The notes under the pieces: generated by a model | Databases searched by the model: none | Told to the model about the DNA's origin: nothing | What the model saw: only the letters and a program-made list of their open reading frames with translations | Shown here: positions 26,660 to 37,091 of the stretch, piece after piece | How the letters are laid out: every line of letters begins with the position of its first letter | How positions within the stretch are numbered: the first letter of the stretch is position 1 | DNA from: Chloroflexota bacterium | Lineage (GTDB): Bacteria; Chloroflexota; Anaerolineae; Anaerolineales; UBA4823 | DNA: 64,000 bases | Assembly (NCBI GenBank): GCA_029265355.1 | Contig: JAJUJL010000018.1 | Coordinates: 1-64,000, forward strand | Direction of reading: 5' to 3' | Program-made: the position numbers and the translations under genes

Positions 26660-27628
26660 ATGGACGATCATCCTGTAATCTACACCAAAGATCTTACCAA
26701 GAAATACGGCGGTTTCACCGCCGTAGATAGTCTCAACCTGGAAGTGAAAGCGGGTGAAGTGTTCGGTTTGTTGGGCCCCAACGGTGCGGGGAAAACCACC
26801 ACCATCTTGATGTTACTCGGGCTGACCGAACCTTCCTCTGGGTCAGTGCGCGTCCTGGGCCTCGATCCAGCTCGCCAACCGCTCAGCGTCAAATCGCGCG
26901 TTGGTTACCTGCCAGACCAGGTTGGCTTTTACGATGAGCTGACTGCCAGCGAAAACCTGACCTACATCGCCCGTTTGAATGGCATTCCTGGCGACCAGAT
27001 CCCGCGGCGGGTCGATGAATCGTTGGAGAGGGTTGGCCTGCTGCACGTAGCCTCGAAGCGGGTCAGCGCCTTTTCTCACGGCATGCGCCAGCGGCTGGGC
27101 CTGGCTGATGTGCTGATCAAACAGCCCCAGCTCATCATCATGGATGAGCCCACTTCGGGTCTCGACCCCGAAGCTTCCCATGACTTTCTGAACACTATTC
27201 GCAGCTTGAAAGAGGAAGGCATCACCATCTTGCTCTCCTCGCACTTGCTGCATCAGGTGCAGGCCATCTGCGACCGAGTGGGACTGTTCAACCAGGGGAA
27301 AATGGTGCTGCAAGGCACAGTCGAGCAGCTCGCCATGCGCGTATTGGGCGGCGCTTACCGCATCCAACTGGACGCCGCTGGTGAGCGCAGCCAGATTTTG
27401 CAGGCCCTGGAGAAAGTGCCCGGCGTCTCATCCGTGAACGCCACCGATAGCAGAGCTTATGAGATCGAAGCAGCCCAGGATGTGCGCGCTGAGGCTGCCG
27501 AGGCGGTGATTACCGCCGGCGGCAAGCTGCTAAAGCTGGGCATCCAGGCCCAGAGCCTGGACGATATCTATTCGGCATATTTCAAGGAGGTGGAGCATGA
27601 GCACCGCCGCGCTAAAGCCATCAGCTAA
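26660..27628 (+). CDS. ABC-2 type transporter ATP-binding protein
   Basis: The 322-residue ATPase has Walker [19 protein letters not shown], signature [12 protein letters not shown], Walker [15 protein letters not shown] and the H-loop [10 protein letters not shown]. The extra C-terminal domain of about 90 residues is normal for ABC-2 exporter ATPases. The ATG at 26660 follows AGGAGGTAGG. Its end overlaps the permease start by 32 bases, showing translational coupling. It powers export by the next gene product; the cargo is unknown. Confidence 0.95.
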   Translation: MDDHPVIYTKDLTKKYGGFTAVDSLNLEVKAGEVFGLLGPNGAGKTTTILMLLGLTEPSSGSVRVLGLDPARQPLSVKSRVGYLPDQVGFYDELTASENLTYIARLNGIPGDQIPRRVDESLERVGLLHVASKRVSAFSHGMRQRLGLADVLIKQPQLIIMDEPTSGLDPEASHDFLNTIRSLKEEGITILLSSHLLHQVQAICDRVGLFNQGKMVLQGTVEQLAMRVLGGAYRIQLDAAGERSQILQALEKVPGVSSVNATDSRAYEIEAAQDVRAEAAEAVITAGGKLLKLGIQAQSLDDIYSAYFKEVEHEHRRAKAIS

Positions 27629-28610
27629 GATCAGCGCCCAGGGAGAAACCGCCCATCGCAGCAGAGAAGGCTCTCCCTGGACCGGCATGTGGGCGGTCAT
27701 CCTCAAGGAGATGGCCGACCACCTGTCCAGTACGCGCATCTTCATCCTCAACACTTTGATCTTGCTGGCAGCCGTGGGCACGGTCTTTGCCGCCACTCAG
27801 CAAATTTCGCAAACGGTCAGCCAGGACGAATTTCTCTACTTGCGCTTGTTGACCACCGCGCGACAGCCTTTGCCTGCCTTCGTCGCCCTGCTAGCCTTCT
27901 TCATCCCATTGATTTCGATTGCCCTGACCTTTGATGCGGTCAATGGCGAGTTCAGCCGGCGCACCATGTCACGCATCCTGGCGCAGCCGATTTACCGCGA
28001 TGCCTTGCTGATGGGCAAATTCCTCGCCAGCCTGTTCACGCTGGCATTGGTCTGCACCGCCATCTGGCTGCTGATCTTTGGCCTGGGTATCCTGCGCCTG
28101 GGTGTTGCCCCAGGAACAGAAGAAGTCGGCCGCGCCTTGCTTTTCCTGTTAGCAACCATTTTCTATGGCGGCATCTGGCTGGCGCTGGCAATGGTCTTTT
28201 CAGTGCTCTTCCGCCAGACAGCAACCGCGGCCCTGGCTTCTATTGCTGTTTGGCTTTTCTTCACCGTTTTCTGGGGCATGATCTCCGGCTTCCTGGCGCA
28301 AACCCTCAGCCCGGTGCAGATCGGATTGCCTCAAGAGATCCTGGCCCAAGCCAGCATGGAGCAGACGCTCTCTCGTCTCTCACCCAACACGCTCTACGCC
28401 GAGAGCATGGTTGCGCTGCTTCAACCGCAGGTGCGTTCGTTGGGTATCTTGCTGCCCACACAGCTCGACGGGGCCATCCTGGGTTCACCGCTGCCACTGG
28501 CGCAGTCGATACTGTTGATCTGGCCGCAAATGACCGGCTTGATCGCAGGATCGATCCTGCTGTTCGCCCTGGCATACGTGCTGTTCCAGCGACAAGAGAT
28601 CAGGGCCTAA
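27597..28610 (+). CDS. ABC-2 type transporter permease
   Basis: The 337-residue membrane protein has an N-terminal cytoplasmic stretch containing [20 protein letters not shown], then about six transmembrane helices. The [20 protein letters not shown] segment between helices is typical of ABC-2 permeases that export lipids, polysaccharides or Na+ (NatB/CcmB-like). AAGGAGGTGG lies seven bases or fewer before the ATG. It forms the membrane half of the exporter with the ATPase encoded immediately upstream. Confidence 0.92.
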   Translation: MSTAALKPSAKISAQGETAHRSREGSPWTGMWAVILKEMADHLSSTRIFILNTLILLAAVGTVFAATQQISQTVSQDEFLYLRLLTTARQPLPAFVALLAFFIPLISIALTFDAVNGEFSRRTMSRILAQPIYRDALLMGKFLASLFTLALVCTAIWLLIFGLGILRLGVAPGTEEVGRALLFLLATIFYGGIWLALAMVFSVLFRQTATAALASIAVWLFFTVFWGMISGFLAQTLSPVQIGLPQEILAQASMEQTLSRLSPNTLYAESMVALLQPQVRSLGILLPTQLDGAILGSPLPLAQSILLIWPQMTGLIAGSILLFALAYVLFQRQEIRA

Positions 28611-28617
28611 CCATCCT

Positions 28618-28653
28618 GTGCAGGAGGGCGATCAAGCAGGCGCCCTCCTGCAC
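28618..28653 (+). terminator. Hairpin between converging operons
   Basis: GTGCAGGAGGGCG (28618-28630) and its exact complement (28641-28653) form a 13-bp stem with a ten-base loop. It lies directly after the ABC permease stop and before the converging nrdJ gene. No T tract follows on either strand, so termination is inferred from position and stem strength. Confidence 0.6.
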
Positions 28654-28711
28654 ATTCGACACTCGCAGGCGCTTCTTGCTGGCGCAGCGATGCGCGTCCA
28701 ATTATTCCCCC

Positions 28712-31306
28712 TCAGCACTCACTAAACCCGCACGCATAGCATTTTCGGCAGCCCTCCTCATTCACCACGGCTGCCACGCCGCACTCCGGGCACAAATCCC
28801 CAATTTGCAGCGGTGTCTGCTCGTAGGCGGCTGCCGTCTCGCTGCGGTGGTGATGGCCGTTGCCGGGTTGGCTTTCCCTGCTCTGCGGATCAGTCTCTTC
28901 CAGGTACTGCGCCAGCATCTGCGCCACACCATCGGGCAGTGAACGCACTCGGTTGGGACCGAAGCCCAACGAGCGCCCGCCGCCGATGCCGGAAAGCTGA
29001 CGCCAGATCTCTTTCAGCCGGTCGCGCGGCGCTACCGGCGAAGCCAGGCGCAAAATATATGAGATCAGCCGCCCAATGGCTTCCGAGACCGCTGCCGTAT
29101 CGGAGCCAGCTTTGGACGTGTTGATGAACACCTCAAAGGGCTGTTCGCCGCCGTTCTCATTGATCGTCACGAAGGCTTTGCCCAGCGGTGTGCTCACCGT
29201 ATAGGTGTAGCCGCGCAAACTGCGCGGGCGCGGTTTCTTCTTATCGTGCCACATGGGAAGCTGTGCTTCCTCACGGGCTGGCGGCGCAACAGGTTGCGCA
29301 GCAGGCGCACTCTCACCCACCTGCTTCTGCCTGGCAGTAGCGTTGGTCTCCAGCACCACTTTGTTGCGCGAACCGGTCACATACACGGTGATGCCCTTGC
29401 AGCCAAGCTGCCAGGCAAGCTGGTAAGCGGTGGCGACATCTTGCACGGTCGCATTGGGTGGGAAGTTTATCGTCTTGCTCAGGGAGTTGTCCACGAAAGC
29501 TTGCAAAGCGCCTTGCATGCGCACATGCTCTTCAGCACTGATATCCGACGAGACAACGAATGTGTGGCGCAAGCGCTCGCTCAAGAAATCGAGATCCTGG
29601 CAGGTGCCATATTCCATGACATGGGCGACCACCTGCTTGCGGGTCTGTTCATCTAAACCAGCATCGAGCAGCGCCTTTTCGAATTGTGGGCTGGTGTAGG
29701 TAAGCTGCAGATCTTTGCCGTTGTCGTTCACGTGGCGAATATAGGCCAGGGCAAAGACCGGCTCGCACCCATAACCTTCGCATCCCGCGACGGTGGCAAT
29801 CGTGCCGGTTGGCGCTACGGTGGTCTGGGCAGCGTTGCGGATGCCATGTCGCAAGATGCCATCCACCACTTGCTGCCAGTCGACCGCTGGGCGTCCCCAA
29901 TCGCGCTGGTAAGGATCAATTGGCTCGGGCGGACTCCAACGCAGATTGTGCGGATCGTAGATACTGCCTTCGATGGCCCGGAACGGACCGCGCTGCCGGG
30001 AGAGCTCGACGCTGGTCAGCATGGCATGGTAGCGCACGAACTCCATAACCTGGGCGCCGAACTCTTGTCCTTCTTCGGAACCATAGCGGATGCCGGCATG
30101 GTACATCAGGTCGCCCAGGCCCATAATGCCCAGGCCGATACGACGGGCGTTATAGGCTGCTTCTTTCAACTGCGGCACTGCTGGCACGTAAGCATTGGCA
30201 TCTACCACATCGTCCAGGAAGATCGTCGAGAGCACCACGCTGCGGCGCAGCGATTCCCAGTCCACGCTGCCGTTGGGTCCCAGGTGCTGGGCCAGATTGA
30301 CCGATCCTAGGCAGCAATTTTCATAGGGACCTAACCACTGCTCACCGCATGGGTTCGTCGCTTCGAGAGCATACAGGTGCGGCACCGGGTTAGAGCGATT
30401 GGCGGCGTCCAGGAACAACACACCTGGCTCGCCGTTGTGGTGCGCCTGGCTAACGATTTTCTCGAACAATTCGCGGGCGCGCAAGCGTTTGTGTACCTTG
30501 ATAGGTATACCGGCGGCTTCGGCTTCTTCCAACGTGCCTTTGAAGCCCTTATATTGTGGGGTGCTGACGTCCGGAAAGCGCAATTCCCACAGATCATCGT
30601 TTTCGACTGCCTGCATGAAGGCGTCGGTGATGCCGACAGAGATATTGAAATTCGTGATCGCGTTTTCGTCTGTTTTGCAGGTGATGAATTCTTCGATATC
30701 TGGGTGATCGACGCGCAACACCGCCATGTTTGCGCCGCGTCGTGTGCCGCCCTGGGCAATCTCTCCAAAGGCTTTATCGTAGACGCGCAAAAATCCGACC
30801 GGGCCGGTCGCCTGGCCAGCCGAAGAGCGCACCAAAGTCTTCTTGGGGCGTAAGCGCGAGAAGGCAAATCCATTGCCGCCGCCAGTTTGCTGAATCAGAG
30901 CCGCGTCGCGCAACGTCTGAAAGATGCCTGAAGGGTCGCGCCCCATATCATCGGCGATAGGCAGCACAAAGCAGGCGGCCAATTGCCCCAGCGGTGTGCC
31001 TGCCCCCGTGAAGGTGGGTGAGTTGGGAAAGAATTTCTTGGACGCCAGCAGCGTGTAGAATTCCACAGCTCGCGCCATCACGTCGCCTTGCCATTGCTCT
31101 TCGACTTTGGCGACGTGGTACGCCACGCGCCAGAACATCTCTTCAACCGTCTCCACCGGCTCGCCATCAATCCCGCGCCGCACATAGCGGCGCATCAACA
31201 CCTGGCGTGCATTTTCGGTCAGCTCCACCGAGGGTAGGCTCTCCGGCATCGCCGGGGTTGGCAGCAATCCGGTATTTCCTTGCCTGGTTTGTGAATCCTT
31301 TAACAT
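28712..31306 (-). CDS. nrdJ: Adenosylcobalamin-dependent ribonucleotide reductase (class II)
   Basis: NrdJ reduces ribonucleotides to deoxyribonucleotides using a B12-derived radical, without needing oxygen. The 864-residue protein shows [36 protein letters not shown], the catalytic [20 protein letters not shown], and [20 protein letters not shown]. Its C-terminal zinc/thioredoxin-accepting region has CPECGVA, then [16 protein letters not shown] precedes the ATG. It lies 77 bases after nrdR on the same strand, so both are probably co-transcribed and controlled by NrdR. It implies a need for cobalamin. Confidence 0.96.
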   Translation of the reverse strand: MLKDSQTRQGNTGLLPTPAMPESLPSVELTENARQVLMRRYVRRGIDGEPVETVEEMFWRVAYHVAKVEEQWQGDVMARAVEFYTLLASKKFFPNSPTFTGAGTPLGQLAACFVLPIADDMGRDPSGIFQTLRDAALIQQTGGGNGFAFSRLRPKKTLVRSSAGQATGPVGFLRVYDKAFGEIAQGGTRRGANMAVLRVDHPDIEEFITCKTDENAITNFNISVGITDAFMQAVENDDLWELRFPDVSTPQYKGFKGTLEEAEAAGIPIKVHKRLRARELFEKIVSQAHHNGEPGVLFLDAANRSNPVPHLYALEATNPCGEQWLGPYENCCLGSVNLAQHLGPNGSVDWESLRRSVVLSTIFLDDVVDANAYVPAVPQLKEAAYNARRIGLGIMGLGDLMYHAGIRYGSEEGQEFGAQVMEFVRYHAMLTSVELSRQRGPFRAIEGSIYDPHNLRWSPPEPIDPYQRDWGRPAVDWQQVVDGILRHGIRNAAQTTVAPTGTIATVAGCEGYGCEPVFALAYIRHVNDNGKDLQLTYTSPQFEKALLDAGLDEQTRKQVVAHVMEYGTCQDLDFLSERLRHTFVVSSDISAEEHVRMQGALQAFVDNSLSKTINFPPNATVQDVATAYQLAWQLGCKGITVYVTGSRNKVVLETNATARQKQVGESAPAAQPVAPPAREEAQLPMWHDKKKPRPRSLRGYTYTVSTPLGKAFVTINENGGEQPFEVFINTSKAGSDTAAVSEAIGRLISYILRLASPVAPRDRLKEIWRQLSGIGGGRSLGFGPNRVRSLPDGVAQMLAQYLEETDPQSRESQPGNGHHHRSETAAAYEQTPLQIGDLCPECGVAAVVNEEGCRKCYACGFSEC

Positions 31307-31383
31307 TTGACTCTCTCCTCAATCACCCGGGGTTCAATTATTTAAAATTGCCGCAATTTCCCCCTGCGGCGGGGGAGATGGAA

Positions 31384-31836
31384 TTAGTTGCTCTCGAGCA
31401 GACGGTCGATTTCGCCGCGGATCGCCTTCAGGTCATCCAATCCCAGGTAGACGATGGCATAGCGGATGTATGCGATCTGGTCCAGGTCCTTCAAGCCAGC
31501 GATCACCATGTCGCCAACCACGCGCGAGGATACCTCCGCTCTGCCCATAGCTTGCAACGTGGCTTCGATTTCGCCGACCAGGCGCTCGATGTCGGCTGCC
31601 GATACCGGGCGCTTGGCGCACGAGATGCGAATGCCGCGCATCAGCTTTTCCCGGTCAAAATCTTCGCGCGTGCCATCTTGCTTGATAATCAATGGCGTTG
31701 CCAGGATAGGTCGTTCGTATGTGCTGAATCGCTGTCCGCAATTCTCACATTCGCGCCGCCTGCGCACACCGCCGCGCGCATCATGCGAGGTATCGACCAC
31801 CTTAGACCCTTCGTGCTTGCAATATGGACAGCGCAT
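31384..31836 (-). CDS. nrdR: NrdR, repressor of ribonucleotide reductase genes
   Basis: The 150-residue protein has the N-terminal zinc ribbon (MRCPYCKHEGSKVVDT and CENCGQRFSTYER) and an ATP-cone domain at about 48-138 (REDFDREKLMRGIRISCAKR). This is the standard NrdR architecture, which represses nrd operons in response to dATP/ATP. AGGA stands five bases before the ATG. It precedes nrdJ. I could not find a convincing pair of NrdR boxes upstream of either gene. Confidence 0.96.
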   Translation of the reverse strand: MRCPYCKHEGSKVVDTSHDARGGVRRRRECENCGQRFSTYERPILATPLIIKQDGTREDFDREKLMRGIRISCAKRPVSAADIERLVGEIEATLQAMGRAEVSSRVVGDMVIAGLKDLDQIAYIRYAIVYLGLDDLKAIRGEIDRLLESN

Positions 31837-32006
31837 ATTATCCTGAAATTTTAATTATAGAACAAATGTCTCCGCCACAGCTTGGGTGTCGGCATAGGAA
31901 TACCAGCACATGTGGGGAGATACTGGTGAAATTCTAGCATATCCGCACTGGATGTGCAAGGTTCTGCAGTAGCATGTTAACATTAGAGTTTTTCAGGTTG
32001 CAAGGG

Positions 32007-32109
32007 GGGCTGCCCTGCCCCGCGAAGGCATAAAGAGGCAGGGCAACCCAGCGGCGCGCCGCAGGCGCGTCGCGAGGGCAGCCCATGTGAGGAGGTGCAC
32101 AGGCTGCCC
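32007..32109. repeat. Overlapping, mutually exclusive inverted repeats between ftsZ and nrdR
   Basis: GGGCTGCCCT (32007-32016) is complementary to AGGGCAGCCC (32075-32084). The latter can instead pair with GGCTGCCC (32102-32109). Part of the first arm, GCCCTGCC (32012-32019), can also pair with GGCAGGGC (32037-32044). Only some of these hairpins can form at once, as in attenuators or structured RNAs. The gap 31837-32261 has no supported gene. It must at least hold the end of the ftsZ transcript and the nrdR promoter. Confidence 0.45.
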
Positions 32110-32261
32110 CTCGTGCTTTTGTTTGGCGCTCAGCCGCCAGGACAGCAGCCAGCGCCGGTCACACTCGGCTGCGCCCATCGCGCCGCGTCCATCGGCAACA
32201 CCTTCCCACAGGCCAGGGGCGTTGACCTGCTCGGTATGGCGCTGCTACCCGCCAGGGATGG

Positions 32262-33395
32262 TTAGCGCGTGCGATTGCGCAGGAAGGTCGGGATGTCCAG
32301 GTCGTCGGTATTGAAAGCCCTTGGCTGGAAATCCCGCGTCCCGCTGTTCATATCAACAGGGATTCCTGCGTTGGCTGGGCGTTCCTTATCCTTTCCCGCC
32401 GGCGACTCGGCGATGCGCCGGGCCGGCATGCCGGTGCGCTCGAATCCGGTGGCAATCACGGTGATGCGCACTTCATCCTTCAGGTTCGGGTCGATCACCG
32501 CGCCGAAGATCAGGTTCACGTCCGGATGAGCGGTCTCCTTAATAATCGCAGCCGCCTGGTTGACCTCGAACAGAGTCAGGTCAGGACCACCGGTGACGTT
32601 GAACAGGATGCCGCGCGCGCCGTCGATGGTTATGTCCAGCAATTGGCTGGAGATGGCGGCTTCGGCAGCAATGCGGGCCGCGTCCTCGCCCTTGCCATTG
32701 CCAACCGCCATCAGCGCCGCGCCGCCTTCGGACATGATCGTGCGCACATCGGCGAAGTCCAGGTTGATCAAGCCAGGCACCGTGATCAGTTCAGAGATGC
32801 CCTGCACACCCTGGCGCAGCACATCATCCGCCATGCGGAAGGCCTGTTGCATGGTAGCGCGCTTGTCCACGATCTGCAGCAACCGGTCGTTGGGGATGAC
32901 GATCAATGTGTCGGCCTGTTCTTTCAGCCGTGAGATGCCGGCCTCGGCCGATTGGATGCGACGCGCCCCTTCGAAGGTGAAGGGACGAGTCACCACGCCG
33001 ATGGTCAGCGCGCCGACTTCCTTGGCAATCTGCGCCACAACGGCTGCCCCGCCGGTGCCCGTACCGCCGCCCATGCCCGCGGTGATGAACACCATGTCAG
33101 AGCCTTTCAGCACGTTGTACAGCTCTTCGGCTGACTCTTCGCTGGCCTTGCGCCCAATCTCAGGATCGCCGCCAGAACCCAGGCCGCGCGTCAGTTTTTC
33201 TCCGACCCGCACTCGAGTCGATGCCTTGGAGAGCATCAGCGCCTGGGCGTCGGTGTTGACCGCCACAAAATCAACGCCTTGCAGTCCCTCGGCAATCATG
33301 CGGTCGACGGCATTGCAACCGCCGCCACCCACGCCGACCACCTTAATCTTGGCGAACGATTCGAGCTGGCTGGGTAGGTTCAAATCTGTACTCAT
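32262..33395 (-). CDS. ftsZ: Cell division protein FtsZ
   Basis: FtsZ is the tubulin-like GTPase that forms the division ring. The 377-residue protein shows [17 protein letters not shown], the tubulin signature [19 protein letters not shown], the synergy-loop region [19 protein letters not shown], and a conserved C-terminal peptide [12 protein letters not shown] that binds FtsA and other partners. AGGAGG precedes the ATG. It is the last division gene of the cluster. Confidence 0.98.
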   Translation of the reverse strand: MSTDLNLPSQLESFAKIKVVGVGGGGCNAVDRMIAEGLQGVDFVAVNTDAQALMLSKASTRVRVGEKLTRGLGSGGDPEIGRKASEESAEELYNVLKGSDMVFITAGMGGGTGTGGAAVVAQIAKEVGALTIGVVTRPFTFEGARRIQSAEAGISRLKEQADTLIVIPNDRLLQIVDKRATMQQAFRMADDVLRQGVQGISELITVPGLINLDFADVRTIMSEGGAALMAVGNGKGEDAARIAAEAAISSQLLDITIDGARGILFNVTGGPDLTLFEVNQAAAIIKETAHPDVNLIFGAVIDPNLKDEVRITVIATGFERTGMPARRIAESPAGKDKERPANAGIPVDMNSGTRDFQPRAFNTDDLDIPTFLRNRTR

Positions 33396-33521
33396 AATGT
33401 AATCCTCCTCGTTTCTGTTATCTTCTCATTGGGTCGCCTGCGCCGCTCGTTGACCGGCCAACCCTCTCTCGAATAAGGTTGATAATCAGCGCCGTTGTCG
33501 TCCGGTGCTGGAATATCCTGC

Positions 33522-34763
33522 TTAGGGCAGCAGCCTGCGCAAGAAGCTCATTAGCTTCTCTCGAAAACTTCCGCTCGGCTGCGGCAAAAACGGCGAACGC
33601 TTTCCGCCTGCTGGAGAGCCAAACTCGCTCATCAGGGCGGCCCATTTGAGCAGCCCTACGCTGGTGGAGAAAATCGGCGAGCCCAGCTTGTCGGCCATAC
33701 CTACCAGGTTTTCCGGTTTAGCAACGCGCACCGGCACACCAAACACGCGCCCGGCGACCGTCTTGATGCCTGGCAGCAGACTGGTGCCGCCGGTAAGCAC
33801 GATGCCGGCTGGCAGCAAGCCATCGTAACCGGAGCGCTTGATCTCTTGCAGCACCATACCGAAGATTTCTTCCACGCGCGCCTCGATGATCAGAGCCAGG
33901 TCCTGGCGGTTGATCTGCACCGCCTGCTGCTCGCCAAACGGATTGACCTGGAAAAACTCCTGCGAACCCACTTCGGCTTGCGAGGCGCTACCATGCTGCA
34001 GCTTGATCTCCTCCGCCTGTTCGAGCGAAAGACGCAAGCCGTGAGCAATATCTGAGGTGATATGATTGCCGCCAACTGCCAGCACCGCCGTGTGCCACAC
34101 ATCGCCATCGATGTAAATCGCCATGTCGGTGGTGCCGCCGCCGATATCGCACACGATCACGCCCATCTGGCGCTCAGTCTCGTTCAGCACTACCTCTCCG
34201 GAGGCCAGCGGGTTGAGCACGAACTGCGAGACCTCTACACCAGAGGCGCCCACGCACTGGCGCAGGTTCTCCACGGAAGCCGCCGCCGCGGTGATGATAT
34301 GCGTTTCAACTTCCAGGCGGTAGCCATGCATCCCCACCGGCATACGAATGCCTTCCTGCCCATCCACGTTGAATCCGCGCTGGATGACATGAATAATCTC
34401 GCGATTGTGTGGGATTGCCACGGCGCGGGCAGCATCCACTGCTCGGGCGACATCATCGCTGTCGATCATGCGCCCACTCACACCCACCACGCCGCGGCTG
34501 TTGACCGAAGAAACCTGAGAGCCGGCCAGGCTCACCAGCGCATTCTGGATCTCGTAACCGGAAGAACGCTCAGCCTTGTCGATCGAGCGCACGACCGCCT
34601 GCGATGCCGCCGCCAGGTCAACCACCACACCCTTTTTAATACCCTGTGAAGGCTCCAGCCCCATTCCCAGGATGCGCAGCTTATCCGGCTCCTGGTGCTG
34701 GGCGACCAGGGTACACACTTTGGTTGTTCCGATATCTATTCCAACAATGATGGGTTCATCCAT
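33522..34763 (-). CDS. ftsA: Cell division protein FtsA
   Basis: FtsA is the actin-like protein that tethers FtsZ filaments to the membrane. The 413-residue protein has the phosphate-1 motif VGIDIGTTKVCTLVA, the phosphate-2 motif VIVCDIGGGTTDMAIY, and the adenosine motif GIVLTGGTSLLPGI. It ends in an amphipathic helix (FREKLMSFLRRLLP) that would serve as the membrane anchor. The ATG at 34763 is preferred over a GTG two codons upstream. The 126-base gap to ftsZ shows no gene. Confidence 0.97.
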   Translation of the reverse strand: MDEPIIVGIDIGTTKVCTLVAQHQEPDKLRILGMGLEPSQGIKKGVVVDLAAASQAVVRSIDKAERSSGYEIQNALVSLAGSQVSSVNSRGVVGVSGRMIDSDDVARAVDAARAVAIPHNREIIHVIQRGFNVDGQEGIRMPVGMHGYRLEVETHIITAAAASVENLRQCVGASGVEVSQFVLNPLASGEVVLNETERQMGVIVCDIGGGTTDMAIYIDGDVWHTAVLAVGGNHITSDIAHGLRLSLEQAEEIKLQHGSASQAEVGSQEFFQVNPFGEQQAVQINRQDLALIIEARVEEIFGMVLQEIKRSGYDGLLPAGIVLTGGTSLLPGIKTVAGRVFGVPVRVAKPENLVGMADKLGSPIFSTSVGLLKWAALMSEFGSPAGGKRSPFLPQPSGSFREKLMSFLRRLLP

Positions 34764-34794
34764 CCGCACACGCTCCGCTCTCAGAGACTCGCTT

Positions 34795-35940
34795 TCAGCG
34801 GCTGAGTCGATAATATGGAGTGTGAACGTATTCCACGCTGATCAAAGCGGGCCGTTCACCTTTCTGTTCCAATTTGTTGACCAGGGCATTGTAAACCTTC
34901 AACTTCATCTCCATGTCTTTTACCTGCCCAAAATATGCTTGCCAGCCACGCTCATCCTGCCAGCCAAATCCTCGCTGAGGGTCATACACCAGCGGTACGC
35001 CAGCCGGCGCCTGGGCTCCCAGGGAAATGAGCGTCGAGACCATATCGACTGTGAGCAGTTGGTTGCTGTCGTTTGTTCCGGCAGTTTGAGCTTCTAGCAA
35101 ATCCTGCTCATACGAAACTGGCGAACCCATGGCTTCCACCACCAGCGTCGGAGCGGGATCTTCCAGGTTGCGCAACGGAAATGCCACACCATTGGGATCC
35201 ACCAACAGCGTTCGTCCATCCTGGCGCCAGGTGATCACCGGTTGGCGTTCTTCCACGGTGACCACCAACTCCGCGGGCAGTGAAATGCTCACCTCCACCG
35301 AGGAAAACTCTGGAAAGGCCTGCACCAGGCGCTCACGCAGCTCAGTAGCATCCAGGCTGAAAACAGGTTGGTTGCGCACATCCAGCACGGTATTGACATC
35401 CCGGCTGCTCAAACGCTGTAATCCATTGATCTGGGTTTCTAAAACGGTAAAGCGCGGCGAATTCCACATGGTATAGAGCAGCGCTACCAGCGAGGCCACC
35501 AGGGCGAATGAGAACAGGCGCCAGCCCACGTTGATTTCCGGTATCGCCGGCAAGCGCATTTCAGCCCCAGGCATATTCAGGGTGATGTCGTAGCGCCGCT
35601 TCAAACGACCCTGCTGGCGAGAGGCTGTCTGCCAGGAGAAAGCGGATGATCCGCCGCGCACCATAACTGGCGGGGCGCTGCGCTCGCGCGCCATGCTGCG
35701 CGCGGCTGCCGGGCGAGCTGTCGGCCTGCTTGCAGCCTGCCTGTCTTTCTGCGGCGCACGACGCAGAGTACGCTCCGTTGGGCGCAGGGCGGGTTGCGGC
35801 TCGCTCGAGCGCCCAGTCGTGCTCCGCCCGAGAGCGCCGCGCCCGCTGCCTGTCCGGCGGGTGCGCCTGTGTGATCCACCCAGCAGATCCAGCCGCAGCT
35901 TTGGCAGACTAAAACCGGTTCTTCGACGACTTCTGCTCAT
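34795..35940 (-). CDS. ftsQ: Cell division protein FtsQ
   Basis: FtsQ is a bitopic protein linking early and late division proteins. The 381-residue product has a long Arg-rich, low-complexity cytoplasmic N-terminus (about 1-125), a transmembrane helix (about 135-155, LFSFALVASLVALLYTMW), a POTRA domain (FTVLETQINGLQRLSSRDV) and a beta domain (VEERQPVITWRQDGRTLLV). The basic N-terminus is longer than in E. coli. GAGGAGA precedes the ATG at 35940. Position between ddl and ftsA is canonical. Confidence 0.9.
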   Translation of the reverse strand: MSRSRRRTGFSLPKLRLDLLGGSHRRTRRTGSGRGALGRSTTGRSSEPQPALRPTERTLRRAPQKDRQAASRPTARPAAARSMARERSAPPVMVRGGSSAFSWQTASRQQGRLKRRYDITLNMPGAEMRLPAIPEINVGWRLFSFALVASLVALLYTMWNSPRFTVLETQINGLQRLSSRDVNTVLDVRNQPVFSLDATELRERLVQAFPEFSSVEVSISLPAELVVTVEERQPVITWRQDGRTLLVDPNGVAFPLRNLEDPAPTLVVEAMGSPVSYEQDLLEAQTAGTNDSNQLLTVDMVSTLISLGAQAPAGVPLVYDPQRGFGWQDERGWQAYFGQVKDMEMKLKVYNALVNKLEQKGERPALISVEYVHTPYYRLSR

Positions 35941-35951
35941 ACACTCTCTCC

Positions 35952-37088
35952 TCACCGTTCGTACCGTCGTTCGGTGCGATCCCGTTGTGCTTTGCGCTCC
36001 AAAGCCAACTCGATCAATCGATCTACCAGCTCGGGATAGCTCATACCGCTGGCTTCCCACAGCTTGGCGTACATACTGATACTGGTGAATCCAGGTATGG
36101 TATTGACCTCGCTCAGGTACAGCTCCTGACTTTCTTTATCCAACAAGAAATCCACCCGCGCCATGCCAGCGCAATCAATGGCCTGGTACGCTTGCAGGGC
36201 AATCTCCTGGACCTGGGCTGTGATCTCAGGCGACAGAGGCGCCGGGATCAGCAAGCGGGAGCGATCATCATGGTACTTGGCATTGTAGGAGTAGAAATCC
36301 TCCGCCGGTATGATCTCGCCCGGTAGCGACGCCTGCGGGTGGTCGTTGCCCAACACACTGACCTCGATCTCTCGTGCCGGAATACCGCGCTCGACCAGCA
36401 CTCGCCGGTCATAGCGTGCAGCCTCCAACAAGCCCTCCAGCAAATCTGAACGGCTGCGCACTTTGCTCACGCCCACCGACGAGCCCAGGTTGGCTGGTTT
36501 GACAAACAGCGGGAAAGGTGCGACGGCTTCGGCTTTTGCCAGCGCAGATTCGATGTCCGTCTCGATCTCGCTGCGCAGCAGCAGCGCCGATTCGAGCACA
36601 GGTAATGAATGAGCGCGCATCACATCTTTGAACAGCGCTTTGTCCATGCCCACCGCCGAGCCCAGTACACCAGCGCCCACGTAAGCGATATCTGCCATCT
36701 CCAGTACGCCCTGTAACGTACCATCCTCGCCGAAGGTGCCATGCAGCACCGGGAAGATCACGTCCAGTTCAACCAAAGCTTCCAACACGCTGCCACGAAA
36801 ACCATACAATCCAGAATGGGTTGGATCGGGCAACAACGCTGCCGGTGTTAAGTGTCGATGATCGCCGGAGAGCAACGCTTCTAATACATCACCTGGCGCA
36901 TGCGTCGCGCTGACCCACCAGGCGCCGTCCAGGGTGATGCCAATCTGGGTCACCTCATATTTCTCCGCTGACAACGCGGCCAGCACCGAGCGCGCCGACA
37001 TCAGCGAAACCGCATGCTCGCCCGACCGGCCGCCAAAGATGACCCCGATGCGCAGTTTACGTTGCGCTCCAGACAATTGCCCACTCAT
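35952..37088 (-). CDS. ddl: D-alanine--D-alanine ligase
   Basis: Ddl makes the D-Ala-D-Ala dipeptide of peptidoglycan precursors. The 378-residue protein has the N-terminal GVIFGGRSGEHAVSLMSA, then VLHGTFGEDGTLQG, an ATP-grasp core with PLFVKPANLGSSVGVSKV, and MARVDFLLD followed by LSEVNTIPGFTSISMYAKLW. This is the D-Ala rather than D-Lac type so far as motifs can tell. It follows murB by only three bases and precedes ftsQ. Confidence 0.96.
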   Translation of the reverse strand: MSGQLSGAQRKLRIGVIFGGRSGEHAVSLMSARSVLAALSAEKYEVTQIGITLDGAWWVSATHAPGDVLEALLSGDHRHLTPAALLPDPTHSGLYGFRGSVLEALVELDVIFPVLHGTFGEDGTLQGVLEMADIAYVGAGVLGSAVGMDKALFKDVMRAHSLPVLESALLLRSEIETDIESALAKAEAVAPFPLFVKPANLGSSVGVSKVRSRSDLLEGLLEAARYDRRVLVERGIPAREIEVSVLGNDHPQASLPGEIIPAEDFYSYNAKYHDDRSRLLIPAPLSPEITAQVQEIALQAYQAIDCAGMARVDFLLDKESQELYLSEVNTIPGFTSISMYAKLWEASGMSYPELVDRLIELALERKAQRDRTERRYER

Positions 37089-37091
37089 CGT

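Noticed and set aside
32007-32109. Signal recognition particle RNA or RNase P RNA in the structured gap
   Set aside because: The conserved GGAAG/AGCAGC loop of 4.5S RNA and the RNase P core motifs are absent on both strands.
31993-32178. Minus-strand frame of 61 codons in the ftsZ-nrdR gap
   Set aside because: It reads through the nested inverted repeats and has Arg/Leu/Ala-rich shadow composition without a ribosome-binding site.
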